From Augochlora pura (lineage: Eukaryota; Arthropoda; Insecta; Hymenoptera; Halictidae): a stretch of 64,000 bases of DNA. The stretch's first letter is position 1. Every line of letters begins with the position of its first letter. The notes under the pieces are model-generated. The model was not told the origin of the DNA and did no database searches. It saw only the letters and a program-made list of their open reading frames with translations. The DNA is taken from the NCBI RefSeq assembly GCF_028453695.1, contig NC_135774.1, positions 7,378,001 to 7,442,000 of the forward strand, in the 5' to 3' direction. Positions 52,314-63,760 of this stretch are shown one piece after another. A program made the position numbers and the translations under genes.

Positions 52314-52547
52314 TCCCTTGTCGTGCCATTTTTATTAGAAATGCAATTATCACAGCTTCTTCAATTCTAATCATTTCTTAGGAGAAAAGAATTTACTTTT
52401 ACTATGTATCTGCTCTCATTTGAACGCTTAAATATTCTGGGCAAAAGAACACAATTTTTTCCTTATTTAACGAACGGCAAACATTCGTACCCGGCAGGTT
52501 ATTACTGGAAATCTCCGTCACGAGTCTTGTCAAAGCACGGCCAGAGG
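52314..52547. mobile_element. TTAA element, family B, 234 bp
   Basis: TTAA lies at 52310-52313 and 52548-52551. The left end TCCCTTGTCGTGCCATTTTT and the right end AAAGCACGGCCAGAGG follow the family pattern, with the CGTCACGAGTC block near the right end also found at 3885. It lies 67 bases from a TATAG-ended MITE (52087). Confidence 0.7.
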
Positions 52548-53616
52548 TTAACCTGGGTAATTGAGGTTTCGTGGTATAACCCCGTGAACCACAAAGAAAA
52601 TTATTACGATGGTACGATTATTTCGTCATGAAATTTGCGTTTACTTCAATTACGGATGTACCAGACTCGACCGTGTAAATATTTTAACGCTCGTGTTTCG
52701 AAAGCTGGGTCATCCAAGATCTGGCACTCATCTGGCGCATCACAGAGCTTTGATGAATAAAGAGCTATGTATTCTACAACAGTTCAACCCCGTCGGATCC
52801 GCTCTGCAAAATTATGTATACGGATTTCACATGCTCTTTTATGAATACTGACGTACTTACGAGTGTTTACCGGGTTCACCGCATTTCGGCTCTTACCTTG
52901 AGTGGATTTTGATACCGAAAGTTCCGACCAAGATTGAATCATGCGCTCGGAGAGATACGCACCGCACTACTACGTACCGCGATTCATAAAACAGTAGACC
53001 ACGGTGCCTTTTCCAGCGAAATAAAGACAAAATAGATTTAAGGAGAATAGATTATTACGTCGAATTTTAAGAAATTACTTCAGTAATTCTGATATTTCAA
53101 AAAGTGATGATTGTGACCGTAGCAATGAATAAAAAATTTTGTTACTTCAACAAAATTATAACACGATCTATGTCCTTCTTTTATTAATGCTTTGGAGAAT
53201 ATTCAATTTTATATAAAGTAATAAGTCTTCGTATGTTAATGTATCAACAATTGAAACAATTCATAATAGGTAAGAAAGAAGTTGTAGAAATAAAAATTTA
53301 TATACCAGAAGCGAATTTCGAAATATTTATTTAATACGAGTAAAAGATAATACAAGTAATCTAGTAAACTGCGAGCGTATATCTATTATGAAGCACCATT
53401 TTCAACCATGTCCTTATTTTCATATATTCGGACAATGAAAAAAATAAAAATATACAATATAAACATTTAAATATAAACATTTTAAATATCTAACTGTTAC
53501 GTAATAGCATTTGCTCGAATGAATGAAGAACAATATTCAAAAATATGGACTGAAGTTTTACAATCACTTTTATATACTTTGTCTATTTTTTATTTTACAG
53601 TAGTGTGCATAATTAC

Positions 53617-53905
53617 ACAGAGTGTCCCAAAAATGTCTTACGTTCCGAAAATGGGGGGTACCTGAAGACATTTGAAGTAATTTTCTCCTAAGCAACAATA
53701 CAACATGTTGCGTTGTTTACAAGTAATTAACAAAAAACACTGACCAATTAGAGGTGAACTCGTCTGGCGCTAAACAGCTGAGTCAATCAGCAAAACTAGG
53801 TTTACTCGATGGCTCAAATGCTTTGCGACAGCCGAGTTCACCTCTCATTGGTCAGTACTTTTCGTTAATAACTTGTAAACAACGCAACATGTTGCATTTT
53901 TGCTT
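53617..53905. mobile_element. Foldback MITE inside the Tc1-like element
   Basis: It starts with the common end CACAGAGTGTCCCAAAAAT. It has two long inverted arms (about 53702-53762 and 53834-53897) that share AACATGTTGCGTTGTTTAC and AGAGGTGAACTCG with only a few differences. The outer part of the right arm is missing. It is a member of the same family as the copy at 42605-42983. Confidence 0.75.
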
Positions 53906-54171
53906 TTAATACAGAAATGTACAAATGAAATACTTTATTAAGTTCTTTTTTTAAATACACAGGGTATTCTAGTAAATGGGGCCACGTCATTGCTGGACAA
54001 TATTATAAGCTCGAAGCAACTTGTGTACATTGACTGACATTTAAGCAAAAAGTATATTTGTACACGTCTGGTCTCCATTATTTGTAATATAGAAATGAGC
54101 AAATGTAGCGTTTGTTAAGTTTTTGTTCGAATATCACTAAGAATGTAAAAATTTCTCTGAATCTATAATTA

Positions 54172-54685
54172 TGTAGGGATTATTGTTTGGAAATTCCACG
54201 TAACTCCGTGGTAATATAATTAATGGGCAATACCGAATGTTAGTTAATAATAACAGTTTATTAACAATAACGTGCAATACTTGCTACAACTTAAACAACA
54301 ATGCAATTACTCTTAATAACTCAACAACTATATTTACGACAACTATGACAATGCACGACTTTACAGGGCGACGGTTCTCTTACAACTGCTCCGATCTTTC
54401 GTCGGCCCTTCCACCCTTACCGTCTTTGCTCCCATTATCTTACCATACCCTCTCTCACTCTCTTGCATACAATCTTTCACAGTGTGAATGAGTTACTAGA
54501 CTGTGAAAGACTTATCTCCATATCACTCGCTCACGCAGGCCACTCAGGACTTCGAGGAACCTAAGCAATGATCTCCGGTTACTCGAAGCCGCCCAAACAT
54601 ATTGTCGACATCTGTCTCATTCATTCTGTAATTTAAGACTCGCACTCTCAAATATTCTGCCTTTCATACGTGGGAAAACCCTACA
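54172..54685 (-). mobile_element. Solo LTR, 514 bp, minus orientation, inserted in a Tc1-like element
   Basis: The ends are TGTAGGG (54172) and CCCTACA (54685). A 4-bp duplication ATTA flanks it at 54168-54171 and 54686-54689. On the minus strand an AATAAA lies near the 3' end (about 54255), which sets the orientation. Removing the LTR and one ATTA restores the right inverted terminus of a Tc1-like MITE that matches the copy at 22531-22928, which confirms both boundaries. It ends 118 bases before the exon 2 splice acceptor and is antisense to that gene. Confidence 0.8.
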
Positions 54686-54803
54686 ATTATTCACGCCAAT
54701 GTATCGTTTGTGCTCCATTTTCTAGGAAGAGGTCACAATGGTGTATCTGTCTTATGTTCCCCCTTAAGACAGGAAGAGTTTTTCAAAGTTTCTTCCCTTA
54801 AAG

Positions 54804-55096
54804 GTACACCTGGCTCCCAGAGGACGAGGAATCAACGAAATTGGAAGGTCCTCGACCCGTACTGCCGCCAGCGCCACCGCCGCCCACTGCTCAAGCTCCG
54901 AAAGCGAAGCACGTCAGCTTCGCCAGGTCGCACACGCTCACGTCCTTTGACGTCCCAAGGAGTAGAAGTCCCCCGAGACCGCAGAACCAAGAACGACTCA
55001 TAGATTCTCAGCCAACGATGCAGAACGCGATGCTCCCTTCGTCTTTACCTTTGATGCACCCCTACGCTCCCAGTGAACCGCGCGTCGTTGTCCTCG
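54804..55096 (+). CDS. Coding exon 2 of the same unrecognised protein, proline-rich
   Basis: The acceptor is a pyrimidine-rich tract ending TTAAAG at 54803, and the donor is GTGAGT at 55097. Exon 1 ends two bases into a codon, and the first base here completes it as Arg. The next 97 codons stay open, so the phase matches exactly. Residues 149-245 of the combined product hold an acidic start (PEDEE, 154-158), a proline run PPAPPPP (169-175) of the kind bound by SH3, WW or EVH1 domains, a conserved-looking stretch KHVSFARSHTLTSFD (183-197) and an SRSPPRP segment (201-207). No membrane segment is present. The frame runs on past the donor for some codons into the intron, as expected by chance. 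A nest of transposons ends about 100 bases upstream of the acceptor. Function is unknown; the signal for a real exon is strong. Confidence 0.82.
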
Positions 55097-55989
55097 GTGA
55101 GTATCATCTCCAATGGCAGTCCGCCCGTGTGTCAAGCAAATTTGCACGGACAATTTGCTGCACGTACAATTGTTTGCGGCCCGACCGAATTTGACGCGTA
55201 ACCCGCGGAGTCCGAATCGATTTCCGTAACCAACGCAGCGCCGGTGACCTTATGCATGTAGACGGGAGACTTAATGACCGTCGGTACCCCGGGCTCGAAC
55301 CGGCATGCTCAAATAACCATAAACTGGAATACTCCAGCGTTTGCTTATATGAACAGACGGACCCTCTAGTTGATATCTGTCACAGTGAGCTATGGTAAAT
55401 TTACGGACACGATTCTCAAACGAATGTTTATTATATAAACGGCTCAGAAACTGATCAGTGTACGTCCATTCATCCTGACATTGAGAAATCTAAGGATCTT
55501 GCAAAGTAACTGTAAAAAAATAACAATGCTACTAATAACGAGACAAGGATAGAAATAGATAGAAAATAGAAATAAAATAAATAGAGAACAATAGAAAGGT
55601 GTCAATGTCCTTTCAGACAACACAATAAGGCCTGCTTGTCGTGTAAGAACTATACAATACTGTATACAGACGACTGTAGTTCCAATAATTATCAGTAAAA
55701 TTGAAATAACTCGAACATTAATCAAGTTCTCGAGCTGAAATTTTTACTGCAATTTGTGTACATAATATTGAAGACAGTTGGTTACGGATTTTCAAAACAG
55801 ACTTTTCTCATAAAAACATTAGTTAACAAAATAATTCGCACATAATTCGAACGAGTATAAAAATTGTTATCAGGCTGTATATTTTCAAAATTTTATCAGG
55901 GAAATTACTGATAGTTGATTTCTGCCTGAATACTCTTCTTCAACAAACTTGCAGTTTAAGCATTCAGTTACCCTTAATTATTTCGAGAG

Positions 55990-56131
55990 CAAAGAAAAAT
56001 GTCGAAAAACGAAGCTTCCGGGCACCGAAGAGTTACGACTCGACGAGAAAGATGGGCCACTTTGAGGATAGCTGTAAAGAAGCACACAGTGCCTACGACA
56101 AATTGCGACAGTGGCTGGAGGCAATGCAAAT
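55990..56131 (+). CDS. Coding exon 3 of the same protein; end is a stop or a further splice donor
   Basis: The acceptor is ...TTTCGAGAG at 55989. Exon 2 ends one base into a codon, and the CA at 55990-55991 completes it as Ala, after which 46 codons are open. Residues 246-292 are basic at first (KKNVEKR), then contain APKSYDSTRK, and end in a likely helical segment with EDSCKEAHSAYDKLRQWLEA. The frame reaches TAA at 56133-56135 directly after an ATG codon, but the same bases form a good donor (AT|GTAAGA, cut after 56131, phase 2). I prefer splicing because no polyadenylation context is obvious just downstream, but termination here cannot be excluded. The 0.9-kb intron before it (55097-55989) shows nothing else recognisable. 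The family is unrecognised. Confidence 0.7.
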
Positions 56132-56689
56132 GTAAGAAACGACGGACGCTTCGCAAAGAGAACAACAGCTTTTAAGAAAACACTGGCATTCGGAGAAACG
56201 ACACCACTAATGGGTTAACATGGTGAGACGCGATTGCATTCTCCAGAACAGGAACTACAATAAAACGAATGCTATTAAAAATAAGCGTAATCGCGAGGCG
56301 TCCGATCTCCTGGTCTCACGGATGTTATTAGAAATTCTTTTGGTGGATATTCCTCGGATTCTGGAGAGCATTTGCACGAGAAATTTACTTAAATGGCAAA
56401 CGATTTAACACGTTGATAGCTACTGCACAACTAACACGAGTAAAATGGTCCACGAAGCTGTGCTGAATTTTTCATACTACCGCGTGTATTTATTTGCGTT
56501 ATGTGAGTATTCGCTTCTCTTTGTACATGCGAATATGTTATATGCCAATATACTTGTGTATGTGGTTTCTGTAAATAGAGCCCATAAATTGCAGTTATTT
56601 GTTACGTGGATTTTCATATCTAGCTTTACAGGAAATCGTTGTCACCTAATTAATACTATTTCTACTAAAATGAACAGAAAATATCATTG

Positions 56690-56800
56690 AAATATTTTAT
56701 TTAACATATCTTTACCAACAAAGTTAAAACACATCTTTTAGAATTATAATTGAATTCAATATTTTTCAAAAAGGTCAAGAGAACTTTTAACATTAGCACG
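56690..56800. repeat. Remnant of the 51-bp repeat, array 3
   Basis: About two units: TTTTAGAATTATAATTGAAT, then CAATATTTTTCAAAAAGGTC and AAGAGAACTTTTAAC. A weaker echo follows near 57100. Confidence 0.55.
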
Positions 56801-58332
56801 GTTATTGTTGCATACATAAGACTTTGTGAAAATTTGAATTATAAAAATCGATTGAGCGTAGTCGTTTAAAGATGTATCATAATTAAATTACTAAGAAAAT
56901 GTATTCTATTTATGGTATAAATAGGATATTAATTAAAATATAAAATAAATATGATAATAATTAAATAAGTGTATCGTAACTAAACTATTAACACTTTGAC
57001 AGAATTAATTAAAACGCAATAGTAAAAAATTAATTAATAGGAGTGTTGAAAAAGTAAATGATGTCATAGAATTTCGTTTTGCAATTTGTTGAAGTGTCAA
57101 AAGATAGATTTTAGTATTTTGATTCAATTTATTCTCTAAATTTAACACATTACGCATGATACTAATTTGCAATTAATTTTCAAAATTCATTTCTATTTTA
57201 ATATATTTAACTACAAAATACAATGTTTAAAATTTCGTTACTTACTCGAATAAAACAGTTAAAATATATTAGTTTTTATTTGTTTTCTTATCACTGCAAT
57301 AAATTCTAATTTTTACAAAATTTTGTTTGGTGATTCTAGACTATGCTCTCTAACATTTAAAAACATTTTAAGTCGCGTAGTTCAAAGAAATCCCGCGGGC
57401 GTAAAAAACTCCCTGAATGTATCTATCGTTTCGCATTCCATTCATTTTTATAACCAATAATGTTCAAATAATATGCATTTATGCCAAAGTGAATACATCA
57501 AACACAAAGACAGTAGAATAATTTAAGGGAATTCCTACATTATTTTTTAAAAAGCACAGCCTCGTTACAAGAGCATAAAACCCGCAGTCCACCGGTTAGT
57601 AAAAAGTTATTTGGCGTTTCAATAAAAGTCGTTGTTTTAGAAGGGAAGTTCGTTACTTCAGAAAGAGCATACAAGAAATCCTGCCTTTTGCCGATCTCAC
57701 AATCGCAACTCACAGGTCAATTTTCACGTGTTCGCGCTTTTTCAGTGCCGACTCTAGACTGACTTTTCAGCCAGACGCGTAGCCTCAGTCGTTCATCAAA
57801 AGCACGTACACACCTTCCTCTCTCACTAAATGGATCCTCGCTGAACTAAGAATGCTCTTTAAAAAAGATGTTGCTATAGAGCGGTAGCCAGATGACTGTT
57901 CTCTTGATGTTACGGTATCAAGTTAAAGCATTCATGAGATTCACACCTCGAAATTTATGGAAACTGTTTTCAAAAAATTCCGCTCTTATTTTTAGCAGTG
58001 GTATAGAAATGATGTTTTTTTAAAAGCAGGTGAGACTGTATACTTTATACTATAAAGAACTTTGTATTTTGAACTTTGTACCTTGTACATTGTACTTTGT
58101 ACTTGTACTTTGAATTTTGTCCCCTGCGTTTCAAACTTGGTATTTACTTTCTATTTATTTATGCAATATTTATGCATATATTTATTTACTTATTAATACA
58201 ATATTTATGCGTATTTATTATTTATTATAGCAATTACAGGAAATGTTCGAAAATCTCTTCGACTGCACGATCGCAGTCTTTCATTCGTCGAATTCGTTCG
58301 TGTCTGTTAAACTCTTTTAAACATTCTATCTA

Positions 58333-58472
58333 CACGGTGTCTCAAAAGTAACGCGCAATCGAGAAGCAAGAGGTTCTTGAGATCATTTGAAGTAACTTTT
58401 TCCTCAGCGCAATCTGCGGCTTCGTTTACGAGTTATTAACGCAAAACAATGACCGATGAGAGGCAAGTTCGT
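58333..58472. mobile_element. Foldback MITE fragment (left half)
   Basis: ACACGGTGTCTCAAAAGTAA is followed by GATCATTTGAAGTAAC, ATCTGCGGCTTCGTTTACG and AATGACCGATGAGAGGCAAG, the left-arm blocks of the family at 42605. The right arm is absent. Confidence 0.62.
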
Positions 58473-58561
58473 AAGTCTTAAATTTATAATCGCTCCTTAG
58501 GTGAAAACGGCAGCTGAAGTGGCAATTAAGCAAAATAATACTTTCTCTACAAACATAATTA

Positions 58562-58837
58562 ATGAATCGTTTTCCTATGGAAGTTCAATTGGTCGGTCAT
58601 TCAACGGAATTGATTATCCGAGAACCGCGCTCCCAATTAGTTCGTATAATCAAGGTTCCGCTGCATCACGTTAAAAGAAACGACTGCTCTTTTTTCGATT
58701 GCACTGTATACAGTCTGCAGATTATCGGTTCCATTCAAGCGTCGCCTTCTTACCCAGAAGTCGGCTGTTGGCTCAATATTAGCAACCAAATTGCCAATAT
58801 AGGCGGCCCGGCGAAACTGGATATTGAATTCGTGTAG
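58562..58837 (+). CDS. Doubtful ORF of 91 codons, unrecognised
   Basis: It starts at ATG 58562, just after an in-frame stop, and ends at TAG. The product contains RFPMEVQLVGHSTE, which superficially recalls a strand of carbonic-anhydrase-like proteins, but the following residues do not continue that fold. No signal peptide, promoter or splice structure is evident. It follows a MITE fragment by about 90 bases. I regard it as probably not a gene. Confidence 0.2.
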   Translation: MNRFPMEVQLVGHSTELIIREPRSQLVRIIKVPLHHVKRNDCSFFDCTVYSLQIIGSIQASPSYPEVGCWLNISNQIANIGGPAKLDIEFV

Positions 58838-59386
58838 GACATGATAACTGCTAGTAGTAGTTTCATGCCGCGGGTAGTAGACTTAATAAGCAAGTTACAC
58901 GGAGCCGAATCACTAAAAGCATTGGATTTGCTTTCGTAATTCATTTCCAAGGTACGCCGAATTACGGTGACAGGGCGAATCATATTATTGGAGCAATCTC
59001 TATCGAAGTGAATCCGTTTCATCTTTTAAGGTTCGTTTACCCAGTCGTTCGGAATGTTTATATAAACCGTCCCTTGACGATATTAATATACAATTTGTTC
59101 CTATCAGAGAAATTATTTTGAATAATGCATAGTGTCTGAAATAAATCTTTTCTTTTCTAACATTCTCCTTTATTATATTTTTATTATATACTTCATTACG
59201 TTTGATGTTATATTTACAAAAATTAGATTTAAAGGAAAGTTTTCTTTGTCAACTAAAAGATTCCACGTTGTAAAATTAAAATAAAATTGAAATTAAATCT
59301 TGTTAATTGTTTTGCTGCGCTGTAATAATTTGCACACACCATATATGTGTTAAGATTTGGTGATTATATAGGATGTTGCTGGAAAT

Positions 59387-59673
59387 ATAAGTCGGAAGAA
59401 AGGAATAACATCTTTTTGTTTGAAGTTTTCGTTTGCAAAATGATCGCGTTTGAAAATGTGTAGATAATAAATGAATTTGTAATTACCTGTCTGGTAACAC
59501 CTTGTATAACTATACATTTATCAGTTAATAATAGATGTATTTGTCTACAGGTTTTCGAATTCGAGTTCCTCGTAAACAAAACTTCAAACGAAAGATTGCT
59601 ATTCTTTTTGTCGCACGTATAATCACATGTCCAATGGTACCAAACGCCCGGTAACACCCGATATATCAGAGAG
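59387..59673. mobile_element. Foldback MITE, about 285 bp
   Basis: The end ATATAGGATGTTGCTGGAAA on the left pairs with CCGGTAACACCCGATATAT on the right. Inner arms pair too: GGAATAACATCTTTTTGTTT and TTGAAGTTTTCGTTTGC on the left against AAAACTTCAAACGAAAG and TTGCTATTCTTTTTGTCG on the right. It is non-coding. Confidence 0.65.
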
Positions 59674-60828
59674 GAAACAAAAATGATTCGAATTGCTACA
59701 GAAAACTCATAAATTGCGGAAGAGCGCGTCATTTATGGGACGTCTCCTTGTAATCAAGTATGAAGAATAGTGTTATCACACAGATTCAAATATATACGAA
59801 GACGTGCCATATTCACTCAATTTCGCTGAAAGGTTAGAGAAATGGGTGTCTTACTGTTTCACGAGTAATAATAAATCCGCACGGATTGTGTCGTCACCTC
59901 GATGATAAATCTTCCTTTCACAGAGCAGAGATCTTCAACGTCAAACGTTATACAAGGAAACTCGAAAAAATCTAATAAGAATACTGTTTTTTGCAAGTAA
60001 TGTAACGGTGCCTGAACATCTTTCTCACCTCCACGATTTTCTTAGACATTGTTAGAAATAGGTTAATTTCTAGTATAATCAGCTCCATCTAGTTATTTTT
60101 TGGGTAGCACTGGCCCATGCCGTTGTATAATTAGAATGCGCGTGCGTTCAACAACTCGTCAGTTGTAGCGAGTCTTTTGTTCCCTAAATGCGATTCTTTC
60201 TTCTTCTTGAGCCAGCAGTCGTACGTGCAACACGTGGTTTGATCTTGTCCGTAATATTAGTATTTCTATTGTTGTTATATATAGAAGTAGTCACGTTAAG
60301 TTCAGATATTCATTCTTTTGAATTACTTCTTAATTCCGCGTATTCCACAATAAAATCCTGACAGACATGAAGGTGGCTTTCAATTTTTTAAATGGAATGA
60401 CACATATTTTTGTATATGACATGAAGAAGTATGCCGAAACAAATTCATTCGTATACGACATAACCTTCAAGAGTACAGAAGGTCGCACAAAGACATTTAC
60501 ACGCTAGGATATCACATTGAATATGTACTCGAGTTGAGACTACAGTAAATGTTAGCCACAGTTGGAGTTTTGATGACATGTTTACATCGTTTTCCATAGA
60601 TATTGCAAGAATAAATGTGAGTGAAAAATTAATCAAACGCAGGTCTAGTTCTAATTACTATTATAAATAACTCCACAATGACGTAAAAATTGGTACTTTA
60701 GCGACTGAAACGTCCTCAGCTCGACTTTTAGGAAACGCAATTGTCCATTTCCGAACTAGTTACTGCAATATTGAAGAGTTAAAACGAAATATCCAGAATC
60801 TTTGTTGGTTGTAAAACTCACATACACG

Positions 60829-60957
60829 TATAAACCTGACGCGACAAGAAGGTACGTTTCTGTTTAGATTCCCTTCTTACTAGTTGCTGCAGTGAGGCTG
60901 CCGGTGAGTGGGGGGAACATAACCAAAAGATGACTATCTTGTTACGTGAGGACTATA
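60829..60957. mobile_element. TATAG-ended MITE (family D), short copy
   Basis: TATAAACCTGACGCGACAAG on the left and CTTGTTACGTGAGGACTATA on the right are inverted. The middle GGGGGGAACATAACCAAAAG matches the family. Confidence 0.65.
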
Positions 60958-62169
60958 CATGTGCTTCTTCAAGGTTATCTTGCTTCAAGTTTCATAACTC
61001 AATTAAAACGTATTCAAATTTTCATAACAAAAATGTTTATGAAATGGCAATGTTATGCAGGATATTGAGACCAATATAAAAATATGTATGTTCTTTCAAA
61101 AAATTGTTGACTTTTATGGTGAATATAGGGGTAAGATGAACATAATTTGTGTCTACGTTTTCTTTTGTATGACGATGAAAACGCGTGGAACAAATACATT
61201 TCTACTTGCTTGAACTGCGAGAAACAATGTATTCGAAGGCGTGAAAGTGGCAACAAGCAAACATTCGAATTTGATTTGATTAGAGGCCGGGTAACTAATC
61301 TTTGCGGTCGGTGCAAGTGCACATCTTAATACAATAATACCTATATAGTGGTTAATTCGCTATCGGCGGTGGCCTCTTCGCCGTCCTGGATATGTGACAT
61401 ACTATGCAGTGCTAATGTAGGGAGCAACTCAATAGGCATCTACAAAGCCAATCCTCCCATTATCCTAGTATTCCCTTTACCCTTCTCTCTAGTATTTACC
61501 ATATACTGCTGTGTGGCCATTTCTCGCGGCAAACACGGCTAGTGTGTAATAGAATTTTAAGATTTATTTAGAATGCGTTCGTGTTTGCGTTAAGCAGAGC
61601 TTAAAATTATCTTGAAAATACAGTTCGCGACAAAAAGATGTCACACTTTAAAAATAAGTAAAAGACAAAAAGATGACATACTTTAAAAATAAGTAATTTT
61701 AATTCATTTAATATAATAGTCAAGGTTTTCTTTCTATACAAACTTGCGAAACACTATTCTAAATATATAGAAATAAAATAGAATTAAATTTAGCCCGTCC
61801 AAACAAGTTTGTTTAAAAATGTACGAAGCAAATTTTCAAACTCGATTTTCTCGAAAATTAAATCTTAAACAAAAAAAGTTATTTTATATTTTCTTCATGT
61901 TCTTTTTATGCTGAATCACAAGATCATTGAAACCGGAAGTGACTTCCCGAAACTGCCTTATATCGCTGCATATGACAAGGTTAACAAACATTGTTAACCT
62001 CTAAACTTACATATAGTGAAGCGACAATTATCAGCATGTGATGAAATAGTTAAGACTATCTGATTTATGAAGTTTTGAGGAATTAATCTGCATACTAATC
62101 TAAACGTTATAATTGTGATCTAATACTAACCGAAATATTAATCTAAATAAAAATTCAGTAATATTTAAT

Positions 62170-62690
62170 TACTTGGCCGTCGTGTAAATGGAACATCGCG
62201 CGAACTTAATTTCCCATTACCATCGTAATTTCGCGTCGTCGCCCGCTGTGTAAAATATCACACGTTCGCGGACCGGTATATTCCGGTGTATTATAGTAAA
62301 GAATATTATATCTACCATTAGATTATTATAATTCCCTTAAGTAAAATTTACGAGTTTTTCTGACAACATTTAATTAAGCTAACGTCTACCCGCGCACGAG
62401 CGAAAATAATTTCGACTCGCAGAATATTTATGCCGAAAAGTATTACGACGACGAAGAGTTAATTTACATGGGTTCATCCAATTTCCGCGACAAAATTACT
62501 CCTCACGGAATCGCAGACGTCGTCGCAGCGTTTCTAGAATGAGGGGAAAGTTGTAAAATATGGTAGAATATTATGTTTTTTCGAATGTGATTTTTCGAAT
62601 ACCGGCAGCAACAAGTACGAAATTCTCGGAATTCACGACGAACTCGCGGCATTTGTTCACAGAAAGCTGGTACGTTCGGTTAGCAATTCA
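62170..62690. other. GC-richer non-coding island
   Basis: CGCGTCGTCGCCCGCTG and CGGACCGGTATATTCCGG lie in a segment of raised CpG without a long open frame. The second motif is nearly palindromic. Possibly regulatory. Confidence 0.3.
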
Positions 62691-63760
62691 AATTGTACGT
62701 AAAATTTGAAATTTTGTGTTCGCAGGAAGCTGTCACGTTTAATGATTCAAATTTAATGCAAAAGTTTACTGTTAATGTCGAAATTAATATGATAGGTGAG
62801 AAATTAAACTTATTTTGATATTGGAGCGAAGTCATAACTTTATTGGAAAAAATTTAATCGAAATCGAAATATTTATCATCGTTGGTATTGTATGATATAA
62901 AATAAGATGTCGAGTCATTTACCCAGAAAGAAAAATTGTTTCTTAACTCAAATAAACATTTTATTGTTTGATTACCTGCCATTTGCTTGTATACATTTCT
63001 GCTAACGCGTTTCTAACAAATAAATGACACAGATTTTAAGCGAAAGTAAATAATTGTTTTCGTAAATTAAAAAATTTATTTTAAACGTAATTACTTAAAA
63101 CGATTCATAATATATTAATACGCGTAAAGAAATAAAATAGGATTGTTGGTATCCCTAGATGTCATCTTTTACCTGTATTCGTACAGCCAACAAATAAATA
63201 ATGATGGAAATTCCAAGTTATGTTTTCTTGACGTACGAAGTTTTGTTAGCATTTAATTAAGTTTGTTGGCCAAATTTTTTATATCTATTGCATTTTTAAA
63301 CTACAAAAAATTAAACTGCTTTGTAGATAAATGTAGAGAAACATCGTATAGTGAGTTCTATAAACAGAAAACCCGATATCCCTGAGAAAATTGTTTTTTT
63401 CTTTATATATACTTTCTGCGAAGATTATTAATATTTACTATACAGAATGTTTAATTTAACCTGCGTAATGAAATATCTCTATCATTTTCGTTGAAATTGA
63501 AATATGTGTCAGAACAATTTTGTTTAATTCGAAGCTCAGAATATTATCATTCATGTTTTGCTTCTCTCAATGTCATTTTTTAGAGTATCGTAGATTACCG
63601 CTATTTCTTTACACATTAACCCAAACAGGATTTCATATTCTTCCACTTGAATCCTTTTGTTTTTTCAAAATCTCGAAATGGTAGATAAATTTTTTTAGAT
63701 TTAACGAGAAGAACATCATCGTTTTATCTCACTTCTGTTTAAAGTTCTTTGATTTTGAAG

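Larger units (their letters stand above)
53598..54701. mobile_element. Tc1/mariner-like non-autonomous element, broken by two later insertions
   Basis: The left terminus CAGTAGTGTGCATAATTA follows a TA at 53596-53597. The right terminus is split by the LTR at 54172 and resumes at 54690, ending CAATG before a TA at 54702. Both ends match the termini of the intact relative at 22531-22928, as does interior sequence around 53930-54170. The element carries a foldback MITE near its left end and the solo LTR in its right end. No transposase frame remains. Confidence 0.7.
35627..54803 (+). other. Large intron between exon 1 and exon 2
   Basis: About 19.2 kb lies between a GTGAGT donor and a pyrimidine-rich AG acceptor whose phases match. 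It is AT-rich and carries many transposon remnants, which are listed separately. Additional cassette exons inside it cannot be excluded by eye, but none is needed to keep the frame. Confidence 0.6.
56136..59386. other. No convincing exon seen downstream of exon 3
   Basis: After exon 3 a 62-codon + frame (56220-56408) follows, but it cannot be joined in phase to the exon 3 donor for more than about 30 codons. The rest is AT-rich with the satellite remnant and the MITE fragment. Confidence 0.4.
59674..63760. other. No gene seen
   Basis: It contains the family D MITE at 60829 and the GC-richer island at 62170. A + frame at 61147-61329 has two CxxC-type pairs (CLNCEKQC and CGRCKC) but no known zinc-finger spacing, so I leave it uncalled. 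Confidence 0.4.

Noticed and set aside
54237..54491. An 84-codon + frame
   Set aside because: It lies inside the minus-oriented solo LTR and is a by-product of its sequence.
54710..55003. A 97-codon + frame overlapping exon 2
   Set aside because: It is in a different frame from the phase-matched exon and starts upstream of the acceptor, so it is a shadow of the real exon.
58562..58660. Carbonic-anhydrase-related protein suggested by RFPMEVQ
   Set aside because: Only seven residues resemble that family; the next residues and the zinc-ligand region do not follow, and there is no exon structure.
61147..61329. Cys-rich frame that might be a zinc finger
   Set aside because: Spacing of the CxxC pairs fits no known finger, and there is no splice or promoter evidence.
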